From: Tetrastigma voinierianum
Taxonomy: Eukaryota > Streptophyta > Magnoliopsida > Vitales > Vitaceae
Direction: 5' to 3'
Assembly: GCA_016808115.1 (NCBI GenBank)
Contig: JAEQBH010005391.1
Coordinates: 1 to 64,000, forward strand
DNA length: 64,000 bases
The notes beneath the pieces are model-generated. The model was not told where the DNA came from. It saw nothing but the letters and a program-made list of their open reading frames with translations, and ran no database searches. A program made the translations under genes and the position numbers. Positions 1 through 11,071 of this stretch are shown here, in pieces. Within the stretch, counting starts at the first letter, position 1. Every line of letters starts with the position of its first letter.

Positions 1-1129
1 TAGTGTTCATCTTGAATGGAGAAAATCCCCATTGTTGTGGCGAAGTGAGCGATTGTCGACCCGGGGTTTATTTGTTCATGTGAATAGTGACGTGATTTTT
101 GGGGTGAATTTTTATGTTGTTAAGTGATTCAAAATGAATTGCTTGTATTTGTTAATTAGCCCATGTGAGCTAATTTTGGTGTTATTGATGTGAATTTGAA
201 TAACATGATTTGTGTGAATTAATTATGTTAATATATACATGAAAAATATATTAGCATGAATATGTTAGGATTGACATAATGCATTCCATATGCACTGGGG
301 CACCCTAGAATATTAGGAGTGAGTGCATGACACGAAAATGAAAGAAAATGAAAAATGTTTGTGAAATGAATTTCGACGGAAGATTTTCCAGAGAATTGTG
401 TTGGGAGATTGTCCCAGCCAATTCCGTCGAAGGGGCTGTGAATTGTTTCGGAGGGTTATCAGACATATTCGCGCCAGGGTAGTCGATATGTTTCTGAATC
501 TTTGTAGTAAGTTTTTCGAGAACAAAACTTGTTTTTATTGGACATTCACGCATTTGGCTTGAGCGTAATGTGAGGGGAGTCGGTGAGGACTCGGGACATG
601 GGATTGGGCGTGTAGACGTGAAAGTATGATCGTGTATTTTCTTGAGTGTTTGTTTTAACGTGACATGCGTTAGGTGGGGAAGTAGCAGTGTAGGGAAATT
701 ATCACTGCAGGCACTGTTCGCACCTTCGATCATTATTTCGGTGCGGGAGTGTACGGGAGGGGTGACACTACGCTAGGACGTTTAGAAGAAAGCCGGGTTG
801 TGGCTTTGATGGAGACTTTTCTATAACATGTATTAGAAATTGTACATTTTAATATATGTTGAATTAAGAGTAATTTATTAACTCTTGAACTATCGTATAT
901 AGTTAATGTATTTTGTGAGTATTGATCACGGGGCCCCGAGTGGTCATTATTTTACTCAGCATGTGGACTACCGTGGTCATTGTTAATTGTTGGAGACGGG
1001 TTTTGTGCGCAGGTATAGCTCACCGTACAAAGGAACCTCTGCGATTTAGTGAGTGGTGTCGGGTTACGACATCGCAGTATTCAGCAGTTGACGAGTTGTC
1101 AACGGACCCCCGGGTTTTAGGGTGTCACA
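1..1129 (-). mobile_element. Ty3/gypsy-type LTR fragment, cut by the left window edge
   Basis: Read on the minus strand, this block begins with TGTGACACC at 1129 and continues past position 1. It aligns over most of its length, in the same order, with the plus-strand block starting at 29402. Shared landmarks include the motif TTAAGAGTTAATAA, a run ending in GGCTTTCTTC, and TTAGCTCAC followed by GGGCTAAT. Two copies sharing a TG start and internal order mark it as an LTR of one family. The open frames inside it show no recognisable protein. The superfamily is inferred from the TGTGACACC start and the length, since no internal domain lies nearby. Confidence 0.6.
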
Positions 1130-1325
1130 AAAATGACGAGTTTTTGGGTTATGTAGCTATAAATGTCGAGTTTTAGGGTTCTATAGCTAAAACAACGTCG
1201 TTTTACTGGTGGCTACATTCTGGCGACATCGTTTTGGATGCTAGAGCAATTTTTTTGACTGACCGGCGGTCGAAACAACGTTGTTTTGGACTGTGGCAGT
1301 TCAAAACGACGTTGTTTAGATAAAT
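1130..1325. repeat. Short tandem duplication and three near-palindromes with an ACGT core
   Basis: Just outside the LTR a roughly 31-bp unit occurs twice (about 1130-1160 and 1161-1191), each containing CGAGTTTT followed by GGGTT. It is followed by three near-palindromes of the form AAACRACGTYGTTT at about 1190, 1274 and 1303. No gene is seen here. The next stretch, 1326-2360, has only short frames without recognisable domains. Confidence 0.5.
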
Positions 1326-4300
1326 GAAAACCTATCCAAAACAGTAATAGTTTTTGTATGGGTTTTAAAAAAAAAAAGTGAAAAGTAGAAAGCAGATGTC
1401 GTTTATGTCAGAAGCCGGAATGGCCGTCATTTGGCTTTGGATTGAAACATGAACTTCGTTCATGATTCCGGAGCAGGTGAAAAAAGGAAAAATGAAGAGG
1501 TAGAAGAAGAGGAAGAGGAAGAGGATCTGAAGAAGATGACTTACTTGCACGAAGGCGCGCTTGTGGAGAGCTTCTCGCCTCAGGGAAGGTGCGCGTCTTT
1601 GCTGTTTTCCATGCGCCTGCATGAAGGGGCCTCGCCCCAACCCAGGTGAGGCGCCATGGCTACTCTTTGCCTGCACCTGCGCCTAGGTGCGCCTTTCACA
1701 ACTATGGGACATGACCTTCTCTAACAAATATCTTTTTTCTTCAAGCTTCAACAAATATTATTTTTGCAAATTTCCATGTGCCCTTTGCAATTCCAACAGC
1801 TTTCCTTGCAAAACCACTATTTTAGTAGTTGGAACTTTCTCTTCGTGACAACCATCGCACACTTTGATTTGATTGTTAGATTCATGCTCAGATAGTTGGT
1901 AGGTCTCATTTCTGATAATGAGAAATCTTTCGGCTCGTGATCAGGAGGTAGTGTCCTGATCTTTGGATTTGAGTTTTGTCTTTTGAAGGCAATCCTCCCT
2001 CTTGAAACCAGAATCGAAAAAGGAGTTGACAAAGACTTTGAGCTTTTTTTCTTTCGAGCAAAATCCTTCCTCGGAAACCAAAATCGAAAGAGTAGTTGGA
2101 GGGAAGAAATGGGGTTAACTTGAAGAGACACCTTTGAGGGGTATTTTTGTTCGAAATTGATGTTTTTGAAGGCTATCAAGGCAAGAGGTTACATTTGCAA
2201 TTTTTTTCTTTACTCGTCTATTTTAAATGAATTCCCCATTGATCATATCAACAAGATTGGCATTAGTTGAACACGTGTCATGTGGGAATGGAGGAAGCGG
2301 AGGTGTGGCACCGAATAGCGTGTTTCCGAATCAGGTAATGCACTAAAATTTGAAAGATTTTATTGATGTTGAGAGTCTTGAGAGGAGTAGAGAATTGGAA
2401 GAGGGAAGAGGGAAGAGGGAAGAAGGAAGAGAGTTCCTCCTCCCAAGTCCCAAAAAAAAGAAAATATGTCTATAAGCTATGTCTATTCTTCACTCAAAGG
2501 TCAGGAGGCCCTTTGCAATTTCATTGTCATCATGACCTTCGTTCCAACAATGCCACATATTATTCATGGGTTTATCAATGCTCATCTCCTCAGCCCAAGG
2601 CAATTAGGATTTCCAGGGCTAAGGGTGGTTGTAAACGCCGCCGCCGCCGCAGAGTGGCACCAGTAATATCTCAAGCAGCTTCTGCTCCCGTAGAGGCGGC
2701 GGTGCTTGCAGATGGGAGAGGCGGCACAGCCATACAAGTGTATCGAGGAGGAGGAGGAGGAGGAGGAGGAAACAGAGATCAGGCCAGCGATATTTAGGCC
2801 GAGAGCCAAAGGCCATGGTCCGTGCCCGCTGTGCCTCACGTCTACACTCCCGAGCTCGTTTCCAACAAATACCGTTATCGCCCTATCAAGGTCTGTTTCT
2901 TTCTTTCTTTCTTTCGGTAATTATTAATCATCATGCATCATTCCTTTATTCTTCAATTCTCATCTTCTTACTACTATTATCTTCAATTTCATTTGATCTT
3001 GTCAGGTATTGCGGAGGACTCTGGAAATTCTTACTGGCATTGGTTCATTGCTGAAACTTGTGCTGGATCAAAGGAACGGGCAGCTAGATCAAAATCAAAG
3101 AATCCGGGCGGCCGAGCTTAGGACGATTTTCCTGAATTAGTTAACTTTTGTGAAGATAGGTCAGGAAGCATCCACCAAGGCCCGACCTTTGTCCACCTAA
3201 TTATCTCGAGGAGCTCTCTCAGTTGCAGTTTTCTTTCTCTTCTGCCCCTTAGTTTCTTATAATATTTAGAGGTTAGTAATTGGAGGCTTTGTCTGTCTGT
3301 CTCTCTAGAACTGTTGGCACATTTCCTAACAGTCTAAACTCTTGGGGAATCAGTGGGCTAACCTCTAATGGTTAGTTAATTAGACTGTTTCTTGTGTGGC
3401 TCTCATAATGATCTTGATTGATCACAACTCTTGGATCACAAAAAAACTTGAAACCCTCCTGAATTAAAGACGGAAAGATTAACATGGTCAATATGATCAT
3501 GTATAATGTCAGGTTGTTTTATTGATAGTTGCTGAAAGGAAACACAAGTTGAATATTGCAGCCAAGAATAAGACTTTCTGTGGCTAAAATAACCCTTATT
3601 GTTATGTTATGACTGAGCAGGATGCTTTGCCGACATTTCCAGATGCAGAAGCATTCTCATGCATTGAGAAGGAGTTGGGACTCCCACTGGGCATTTTTTC
3701 GTCAATTTCTCCATCTCCAGTTGCTGCAGCCAGTTTTAGGTCAAGTTTACAAAGCTCAATTGAAGTATTCTGGACATGTTGTTGCTGTAAAGTACAAAGA
3801 CCTGGCATTGAAGAGCTGTGGACTTGATTTTACTTATTGAGAGGTCTGGGATTTCTCATAAATAAGTATGTTGATATAATCTCCAGTGATGTTGTTGCTC
3901 TTATTGATGAATTTGCACGCAGAGTTTATCAAGAGCTCAATTACGTCCAGGTTAGATTTCAATGCTTTTATATTGTCATCACATCTATTTATGTCTTAAT
4001 CATATTGTGGTTGAAATTACAAAGATTCTCACTTCTGGTGTATTCATTTCCAATATTTAAACCTTAGTGAATTTTGCATTGCAATTAGATTCTTCTGGTT
4101 TGAATTTTAATTTTAATAGGTTTATGCAGGAAGGCAAGAATGCAAGGCGGTTCAAGAAGTTGTATGCTGACAAGCAAGATGTTCTTGTTCCAGATATTTT
4201 TTGGGATTACACCAGTGGAAAAGTGTTGACCATGGAATGGGTTAATGGAGTCAAATTGAATGAGCAAGCTGCCATTGAGAGACAAGGGCTGAAGGTCTTG

Positions 4301-5586
4301 GATCTGGTGAACACAGGCATACAGTGCAGTCTTAGACAGCTACTTGAGTATGGGTACTTTCATGCAGATCCTCATCCTGGTAATCTCTTGGCAACACCTG
4401 AGGGAAAGCTTGCTTTTCTTGATTTTGGAATGATGAGTGAGACACCTGAAGAAGCAAGATTTGCAATAATTGGTCATGTTGTTCACATGGTTAATCGGGA
4501 CTATGAAGCCATGGCTCGTGACTATTATGCCCTAGACTTTTTGTCACCTGATGTGGATGTTACTCCAATTGTACCGGCATGAACTTCTTTGATGATATAC
4601 TTAATTCAGCGTGGCTTGAACTAAACTTTAAAACCATAGTGGATGGGCTTGGTTCTGTCTTATATCAATATCCATTTAATGGTGAGCCATTACTATGCCT
4701 TTTCAATTTGCTTTTCAAACCATAGCAGTAAGATTGGGTTTCTGTTACAATGCTACAGGAGGCTTAGCCGATAGGCTTCAGTTTCATGGATTGCCAAATA
4801 GATTGAGGACTTGACTCCAATTTAGTAACTCTCAGTTTCTTCTACCCTATTTAAGATATTTGTATTAATGTACAAGCATGTACAGTTTTTAAATATTACT
4901 TTCTTCTTGTGTTTGATTATTGGTTTGTCAAATTTCTTGTAGTTCCGGCATATTATGCATTAATATTGAGGTCGCTTACGGTACTAGAAGGCTTAGCACT
5001 TTATGCTGATCCTAATTTCAAGGTGCTGGCTGCTTCATACCCATATTTTGCTAAAAGACTACTCACAGATCCCAATCCATATCTCAGAGATGCTCTTATT
5101 GAATTGCTTTTTAAGGATGGGAGGTTCAGGCATGTGTCCTGATACACTGTTAATTTTACAAATTTTCTATTGGAATATTCATAAGTGTAACAGGCCCCTG
5201 AAAATGCATGGATGATGGTTTTATGCAGATGGAATAGACTTGAAAATCTACTTGTTCAGGGAAGAAAAGATAGAGACTTCTCTGCAAAAGATGCTTTACA
5301 ACCAGTTCTGAAATTATTAGTGGGTCCAGATGGTGAAGAGCTGAGAATTTTAGTTATTAAGGAGGCTGTCCGTGTTACTGAGGCTGTTATTCTAGGCACA
5401 GTGATTGATACATACAATTCTGTCCCCAGTCCTCTGAGGACTTTAATTGTTAGTGGCAACACTGCTGGACCTCTTATGATGAGTGATACTGAGCAGGGAA
5501 AGCATGATAAAACTTGGACCAACTCTTTGGGATGCGGAGACTTTTGCAATCCTCAATTTTGATCAGCCTCTTAGCCCATTTTACAG

Positions 5587-8500
5587 GTGAGAACTAACTC
5601 TGAAATTTCTTGTTTGTTTTATTATTTCTAATTTGGACTGAAATAAACAGCTGTCAAACAAAAAACTATTTGGTTGATTACACACATATTTTCCCAACAT
5701 ATCTTCCATAATTACCCCATTCAGGTATGATGCTGTCTTCCATGGCATGTAATTACCCTATGTAGAAGAACTCCCAATTACCTTGATGTTGTTATGCTTA
5801 CATATTAAACATCAGAACTGGGATAATCATACTGCATGGTCTATTTTCCATCATTTCTCAGTTCTTGTAGCCTTTAAAGATACTTGATTTCCTCAAAAGG
5901 TTACTACTGAAGTGATATGTTGGGACATAGTCTTTCTATAAGATATTGATTTACTAAACATGAGAAATGACACTGCATGATGGCATTTCATTTCCCATGT
6001 TTGGATAAGCATTAAGAATGCAGGTACGGGATTTAATATAATTCCAGATGAAATCAATCCCAATTATAAGTGGGATTTCAATTTATTAGGAGGAGGTATT
6101 CTGATTTGTTCATCCATTGGCATAATCTAAACTAGTCTAAAATAACTCTTTTACTCTTCGAAATAGTAAAAGCAGTTACTAGCTTTGAGAATTTAGATAT
6201 GATAATAAATATATTATTTCTCTTTTTTTTGGTAAAAATATAATTTTTGAACTTCTAGAAATTAACAAATTGTTTAATTTTTTAATAAAAAATAATTAAA
6301 TATTTGTATATTAGGTTTGTTGGATTTTTTATTGTTAATTTTTTGTTTATTGAGTATGTATTATTGTTTTAATCTTATTAACAAAAGAACTCTCAAAATT
6401 TATCATTTTAAAATTTAAGGTTGTGCTTTTCTTTTCATTTTATTCCCTGTTGTTACCAAACAAACAAATAATCATTCCAACCTAGGATTCCTAAGCTCTT
6501 CTTAACATCAAAAATAAAATCACAAATTAATTTCATTCCACAAGAAATAGGAATGGAAACAAAATATTCATCCCATTCCCATTCGAGTGTCCCGAATAAC
6601 CCTAAAGAACTTGGAGAAGTTCATAAGTGTCACATCTTTGAAATGTGCACAAATAGGGAGTGAAGGAAATAGAACCATGTGGAAAATGGAGGATCAACAT
6701 GAAACTTTTTATTGTGTATCTTGGGAGTACAAGTGTATACAGTTACTTTTGAAACGACCAAACTAGATCTAGTCTGTTATTCTACTGAACAATAACTGAT
6801 AACATTTCTAAACAAGATATGGGGTAGATGTAGTATCAACATTCCATTATCTTGGTCCTCCCCACTAATGGCTTCAATTAACAAATTCTGATGATTCACT
6901 CTGATAGAGGGTTGATTCTGACCATGGTTCCCTTTGTACCTCTCTGCTTGAAACTTGGTATCATGCGACCAAACTTCAACCAAGCTGTCAATGTGCTTTT
7001 TCCCGTTTCCAACTCTTTGCTCCTTTACTTTAGTTCTTCTCACTGGAGCCTGTATGATTCCTCCATCTTGATAGCATTGCAGCCATATGAATAGGGATAT
7101 GGGTCTCCTCTTGCTTGAGCCTTAACCTCCTTTCTTCTGTGTCTAAGGAAAGGAGTAGTTTCAACATTCTTATTTTTCATCCATAATGTCTTAGACTTCC
7201 TACTTGTGAAAAAATATCTAGAATCAACATTCTTCGGGAATTTGGAGTGTTTCAATGCTGTCAATAGTACAATTCACTGGCCATCTTTTTTTTTTTTTTT
7301 TTTGTTGTAGTTGGGAGAGAGTTGACTTTGGGGAGGGTATTCTTACCATCCTCCAATCACCAATCAAAGATAGTATGAATTTTTGCCTTGGAATAAATGA
7401 ATGATAGTGCTTCTCATACACCTTCCTCTTATTGGATTGTGGATCTTTCCCTACTAGTGCCTTTGGAGGGTTCAGTAGTTGCTACTCTTGAATAGCTGAT
7501 ATAAAATGTACTGCTGCTCCTTGTCAGGGTTGCACATGTTTATTAGGATGCTCCAGGAGATGGATGAAAGTTGCATGGCCCATTCTTTCAGATATACTCA
7601 GTGTCTCATCCCCACTAAGAGATTAACTAAATAATCTTCAGCTATTAGCAAAAGACACTCCATGGTTGTATTCCTGAAGTGGCTGGCATAGCGGCTGAGT
7701 CTCTTACTGAATGCTGCCTCTCTTGTGGTTCAAGATGGAGACTCTTTGTTCAAGAAATTTATATGGAAGAGAGGGAACCATCTCACCTAATCCTTCACTT
7801 AGTATGGGGCAGATTATTGTGTGTACCAAGAGCTAGCATGCTCTGTCAAGGACTTAGAAAACTCCAGATGTGATCCTGTTTTTCTTTAGATGCGAACCCC
7901 TCTGCGTTATGCTTCGAGATCCACCAATTGTTGCAGATTACTCCAAGGATCTTCAAACACGATGTAGAACAGTGGTCCCTTTCCCTTGACTATATTGAAT
8001 CAAGAGCCATGAGCAAAGAAATTGTAGTCATGTTTATATGGAACCAAAGCGTAAGAACAAAGGAAATAACCAGTCCTTGATTATTAAGAGTGTAAGAGCC
8101 GTGGTTTGAACACTATAAAGAATTAACCTTGATGGGATGCTCTTTGATGACATGTCCTTTGGCTAATTCAGGACTCACCATTATCTTATCATAATGCAGA
8201 GCTAATATGGCCTTGAGGGTAATGGCTACTAGGCCCAGGGATATGATAAGTCAAATTCAGAATGACATTACACGGATAATGTGTCGGTGCTCCTGATAAG
8301 ATTTTCAACGTTTGTCTTGGTAATAAATGCGTGTTTTTATCGTTTTAGTTGAGTATGATTGCTTTTTGTTCAACTAAGATTAGTTACTGCAGGAATAGGA
8401 AACAGGGTGCAAAGAGGGTTTCCAAGAATAGTCACTAGCCAATTACTTAAGCGAACAGTGCATTTATGTTTGCCACTGTTACTGCTGGAGGTGGAGCAGG

Positions 8501-9814
8501 ATCTCTCAGGAAATAACTTGTTGAGCCTGGGTAGTGAAGTTATTGCTGCAAGCACTTGTTATTGCCATATTGGAGCAGGCTTAGATGATGGAATGGAACC
8601 GGATTCTGGTTCCCTTGCATGTGTAACTAACTTGAGGCTTCCTCATCTGCTAAATGGCATATATTCTGGGTCTTCGCCATCTTTATCTTTAGATGGAAAG
8701 TAACAATTGATCTTTTGCAGAAAGTGGGCTGCAAAGGAGTGTATTAATGAGTGGCAGCATCAAGAGGAAGTTATGAAATTGAGCTCAGCAGACTCTCTTT
8801 CCAGCATTTAGCCACTAAGCAGGGATATTTCTGAAATGGCTTCCAGGTTTTGAATCAATAATTGGTCAACTTGTAGAATTGACTATGCTTTATGTGTTCT
8901 GCTGACGGATCCCTCCTCAGTATTCTGTGAGTTCCCACTCCCAACAACTCTTGAAAACTAAAATGGTTTCTAAGGTCCCATCTCCTCTTTAAGGAGACTG
9001 GCTATAGTTGAGCAGGTTTAGGCAAAATAATCTCTAGATCTTTCATGAGGTGGTTGACAATTAACCAACTAATAAACACCTGACATAATCAAAGGTGGAT
9101 GACAAGTGAGACTGGGCCTTGCAGTCTGATTTCTCCTTAAGTCTCTTCAGAAAACTGATTCAAGAAGGTTGGCCTACTCTGGGGGTGAAACTGCTATGAT
9201 TTAGCCCTCACCACATAGCTACAAGCCACAGGACCCCAACTTTCCTCTTTAAGAGCATCAATTTTCTGAAGCTTCCACACAGAAAAATTGGCAGGCATTA
9301 ACCATCATTGTAGCTTCGTCCATGTTGACTTTTCACCACCTAGGAATTACCATGTCTCTGTTTGTCAATACAAATCATTAGGTTCTCCTAGCTTAACCAA
9401 AGGTATCGAGTTCGAGATCAGGGAATGCATCTGCATTTTGTGATAGAGTTTATTATATAGTCTCTCTGGTGTGAGGATTAGTTTGAGTGTGTATAGCAAA
9501 AGGCCTTCGTGTCTAATGACTATACGAGGGCCTGCTCAAAAATGCATAGTCGTACAAAAAAAAAAAAAAAAATACAAATCATTGGGTTGTTCCATATAAT
9601 TTGGCTATTAAGTCTGAAAAATCGAAAGTGGGACATTATTGTTTGTGGTTGAGATGAGATAGAGGATAGAGGATTGGTGTTTCCAAACTCTATGGTAGAA
9701 ATATAGTGAAAAGAATTTGATGATTGATGTTTAGCGGGGTATATAGAGACAGATGGAATTCATTTATGTAGTTTGTTGAGTTTTAATTGATGAAACATTG
9801 TTGAATAATAATAG
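5587..9814 (+). other. Long last intron of the ABC1K gene
   Basis: The intron runs from GT at 5587 to AG at 9814 (about 4.2 kb). It joins an exon ending in ILQ to one starting VLQ, as expected for the family's C-terminus. It contains an AT-rich stretch (6180-6420), a T-tract at about 7290-7310 and a SINE (9385-9570). A 114-codon open frame at 8359-8703 has no recognisable domain. I see no other gene in it. Confidence 0.6.
9385..9570 (+). mobile_element. SINE with poly-A tail and 18-bp target-site duplication
   Basis: The block is 186 bp long, carries a box-B-like motif (GAGTTCGAGATC, near 9408) and ends in a run of A residues from about 9555. It is bounded by AATACAAATCATTAGGTT at 9367-9384 and AATACAAATCATTGGGTT at 9571-9588, an 18-bp direct repeat with one mismatch. 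A tRNA-like internal promoter, an A tail and a long target duplication define a tRNA-derived SINE. The near-identical flanks point to a fairly recent insertion. Confidence 0.85.
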
Positions 9815-10320
9815 GTACTACAGAACCAAGTGCCTGCAGTTTTGGGGGCGAGTTATTGGTGGAATAACTTAAAGGCTTGCAGCTCATGTGCAGCAAGTTC
9901 TACTACGAGCACCATCACCAACACTTCCTCCTTCTTCTTCGCCTTTATAGCAAACAAAACAACATTTTGGTGGATGTCAAAGCATATTGTAAATTTCAAC
10001 TCACACCAATGCTTTCTCTTACATTCTTTTGTTATATCAATTGCAATTAAAGAATGTCATTTGGAAGAAAAAAAAAAAAAGTGGGAAAGAAACTATATTG
10101 GCAATGAACCAACCTTTTCTGTTTTAACATTTGTTTTCGAAATAGAGAATAAAGAACTGTGGATGAGAACTGTTCGGTTTATTTTTTGAAAGCAATTTTT
10201 ATAACACGAATGACACTATCATTGATGATTTCTGAATTTACTTTTGTTATTTGAATTACCTTCATGATATACACCAACCAAATGCGCAAACAATGAAGAA
10301 CATGAGATTACTTACTTACA

Positions 10321-10813
10321 GAGGTGGTAATTAAATGCGTAGGTACGTGTCGATGTGCGGATTGTGTTAACGTTCTTGTCCCGGCCGGCGAATAATAAGC
10401 GTGTCGCGTTCGGTAACTGCATCCGTCGATTTATTATTTGTGTTAGCGGTCGGCGAATATGATTAATTTAATTTGATTATTTAAAATAATAAAATTATAA
10501 TTAATCATTCATCTTAACATAAATAACATTAAATTTAACATGTTATTAATTTTATTATTTAAAATAATATGAATTATAATTAATAATCCCATTTTAACAC
10601 AAACATATATTAAATAGTTTAATTAATTAATATAATAATTAAACGGATCGATTCAGATCAAATTTATGTTATGAAGATCGTACAAATGCACTATTTATTA
10701 AACGTGTTAGGCGGGTCAGCAAACTCTTACGGCTGCGATTATCTGACCCTAAGCAGTAAAAAGCTGTGTTAGGTTTGTGTCGTGTTCGCTTGTTGTGTCA
10801 AATTTGTTAGCCT
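10321..10813. mobile_element. Non-autonomous hAT-like element (MITE)
   Basis: The block is about 493 bp, with no coding capacity and an AT-rich core. Its ends resemble each other when inverted (GAGGTGGTAATTAAATG against AGGCTAACAAATTTG). It is flanked by 8-bp direct repeats, TACTTACA at 10313-10320 and TACTTCCA at 10814-10821, differing at one base. An 8-bp duplication is the hallmark of hAT transposons. The family assignment is inferred from this and the termini. Confidence 0.55.
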
Positions 10814-11028
10814 TACTTCCATCCGCATGACGGTTCACGTCAGCATTAGGTTTAATAATTAGTACAATTTCAAAAATGTCTTTGAATACTAAATGCAAAA
10901 GAGCTTCAGGAACGAGAGTGAGGCAAAGAATATTAGGGAGGAGGACCACCTAATATCATGCCAGTTTGTTTTTTTTTTTTTATACGATCACATTTTTCCC
11001 TCTTTTTTTCTTTCTTAATATCAAGAGG

Positions 11029-11033
<5 letters not shown>

Positions 11034-11068
<35 letters not shown>
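11034..11068. repeat. (TA)n microsatellite
   Basis: About 17 uninterrupted TA units. The surrounding region 10822-12033 shows no recognisable gene; a 133-codon minus-strand frame (11391-11792) is low-complexity and unsupported. Confidence 0.9.

Positions 11069-11071
<3 letters not shown>

Larger units (their letters stand above)
2480..9950 (+). pseudogene. ABC1K6: ABC1-like (UbiB family) plastid kinase, ABC1K6-like, broken
   Basis: ABC1K proteins are atypical kinases of plastid plastoglobules and mitochondria that influence prenyl-lipid metabolism. Exons read here are: about 2480-2890 (Arg-rich, transit-peptide-like start, then ELVSNKYRYRPIK), 3006-3230 (RTLEILTGIGSLLKL, LDQRNGQLDQN), 3621-3950 (TFPDAEAFSCIEKELGLPLG, then GQVYKAQL), 4130-4681 (LTMEWVNG, GYFHADPHPGNLLATPEGKL with the catalytic HxDPHPGN, then LDFGMMSET), 4943-5129 (LLTDPNPYLRDALIELLFKD), 5229-5586 and 9815-9950. 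Exon order and most junctions are intact. Lesions: frame changes near 2780, no donor after 3230, an extra T at 3733-3736, a lost base near 3790, lost bases near 3813 and 4577, frame shifts near 5500, and a stop at 9870-9872. ABC1K6 is chosen from remembered similarity; other plastid ABC1K members are possible. The 5' limit is approximate. Confidence 0.8.

Noticed and set aside
5950..6610. Possible MITE in the ABC1K intron
   Set aside because: CATTCC-like words occur at both ends but I could not establish matching termini or a duplication.
8359..8703. 114-codon frame inside the ABC1K intron
   Set aside because: No recognisable domain, and the last ABC1K exon lies downstream, so it is intronic.
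9385..9570. tRNA gene suggested by a box-B-like motif
   Set aside because: No cloverleaf can be drawn; the A tail and target duplication show a SINE.
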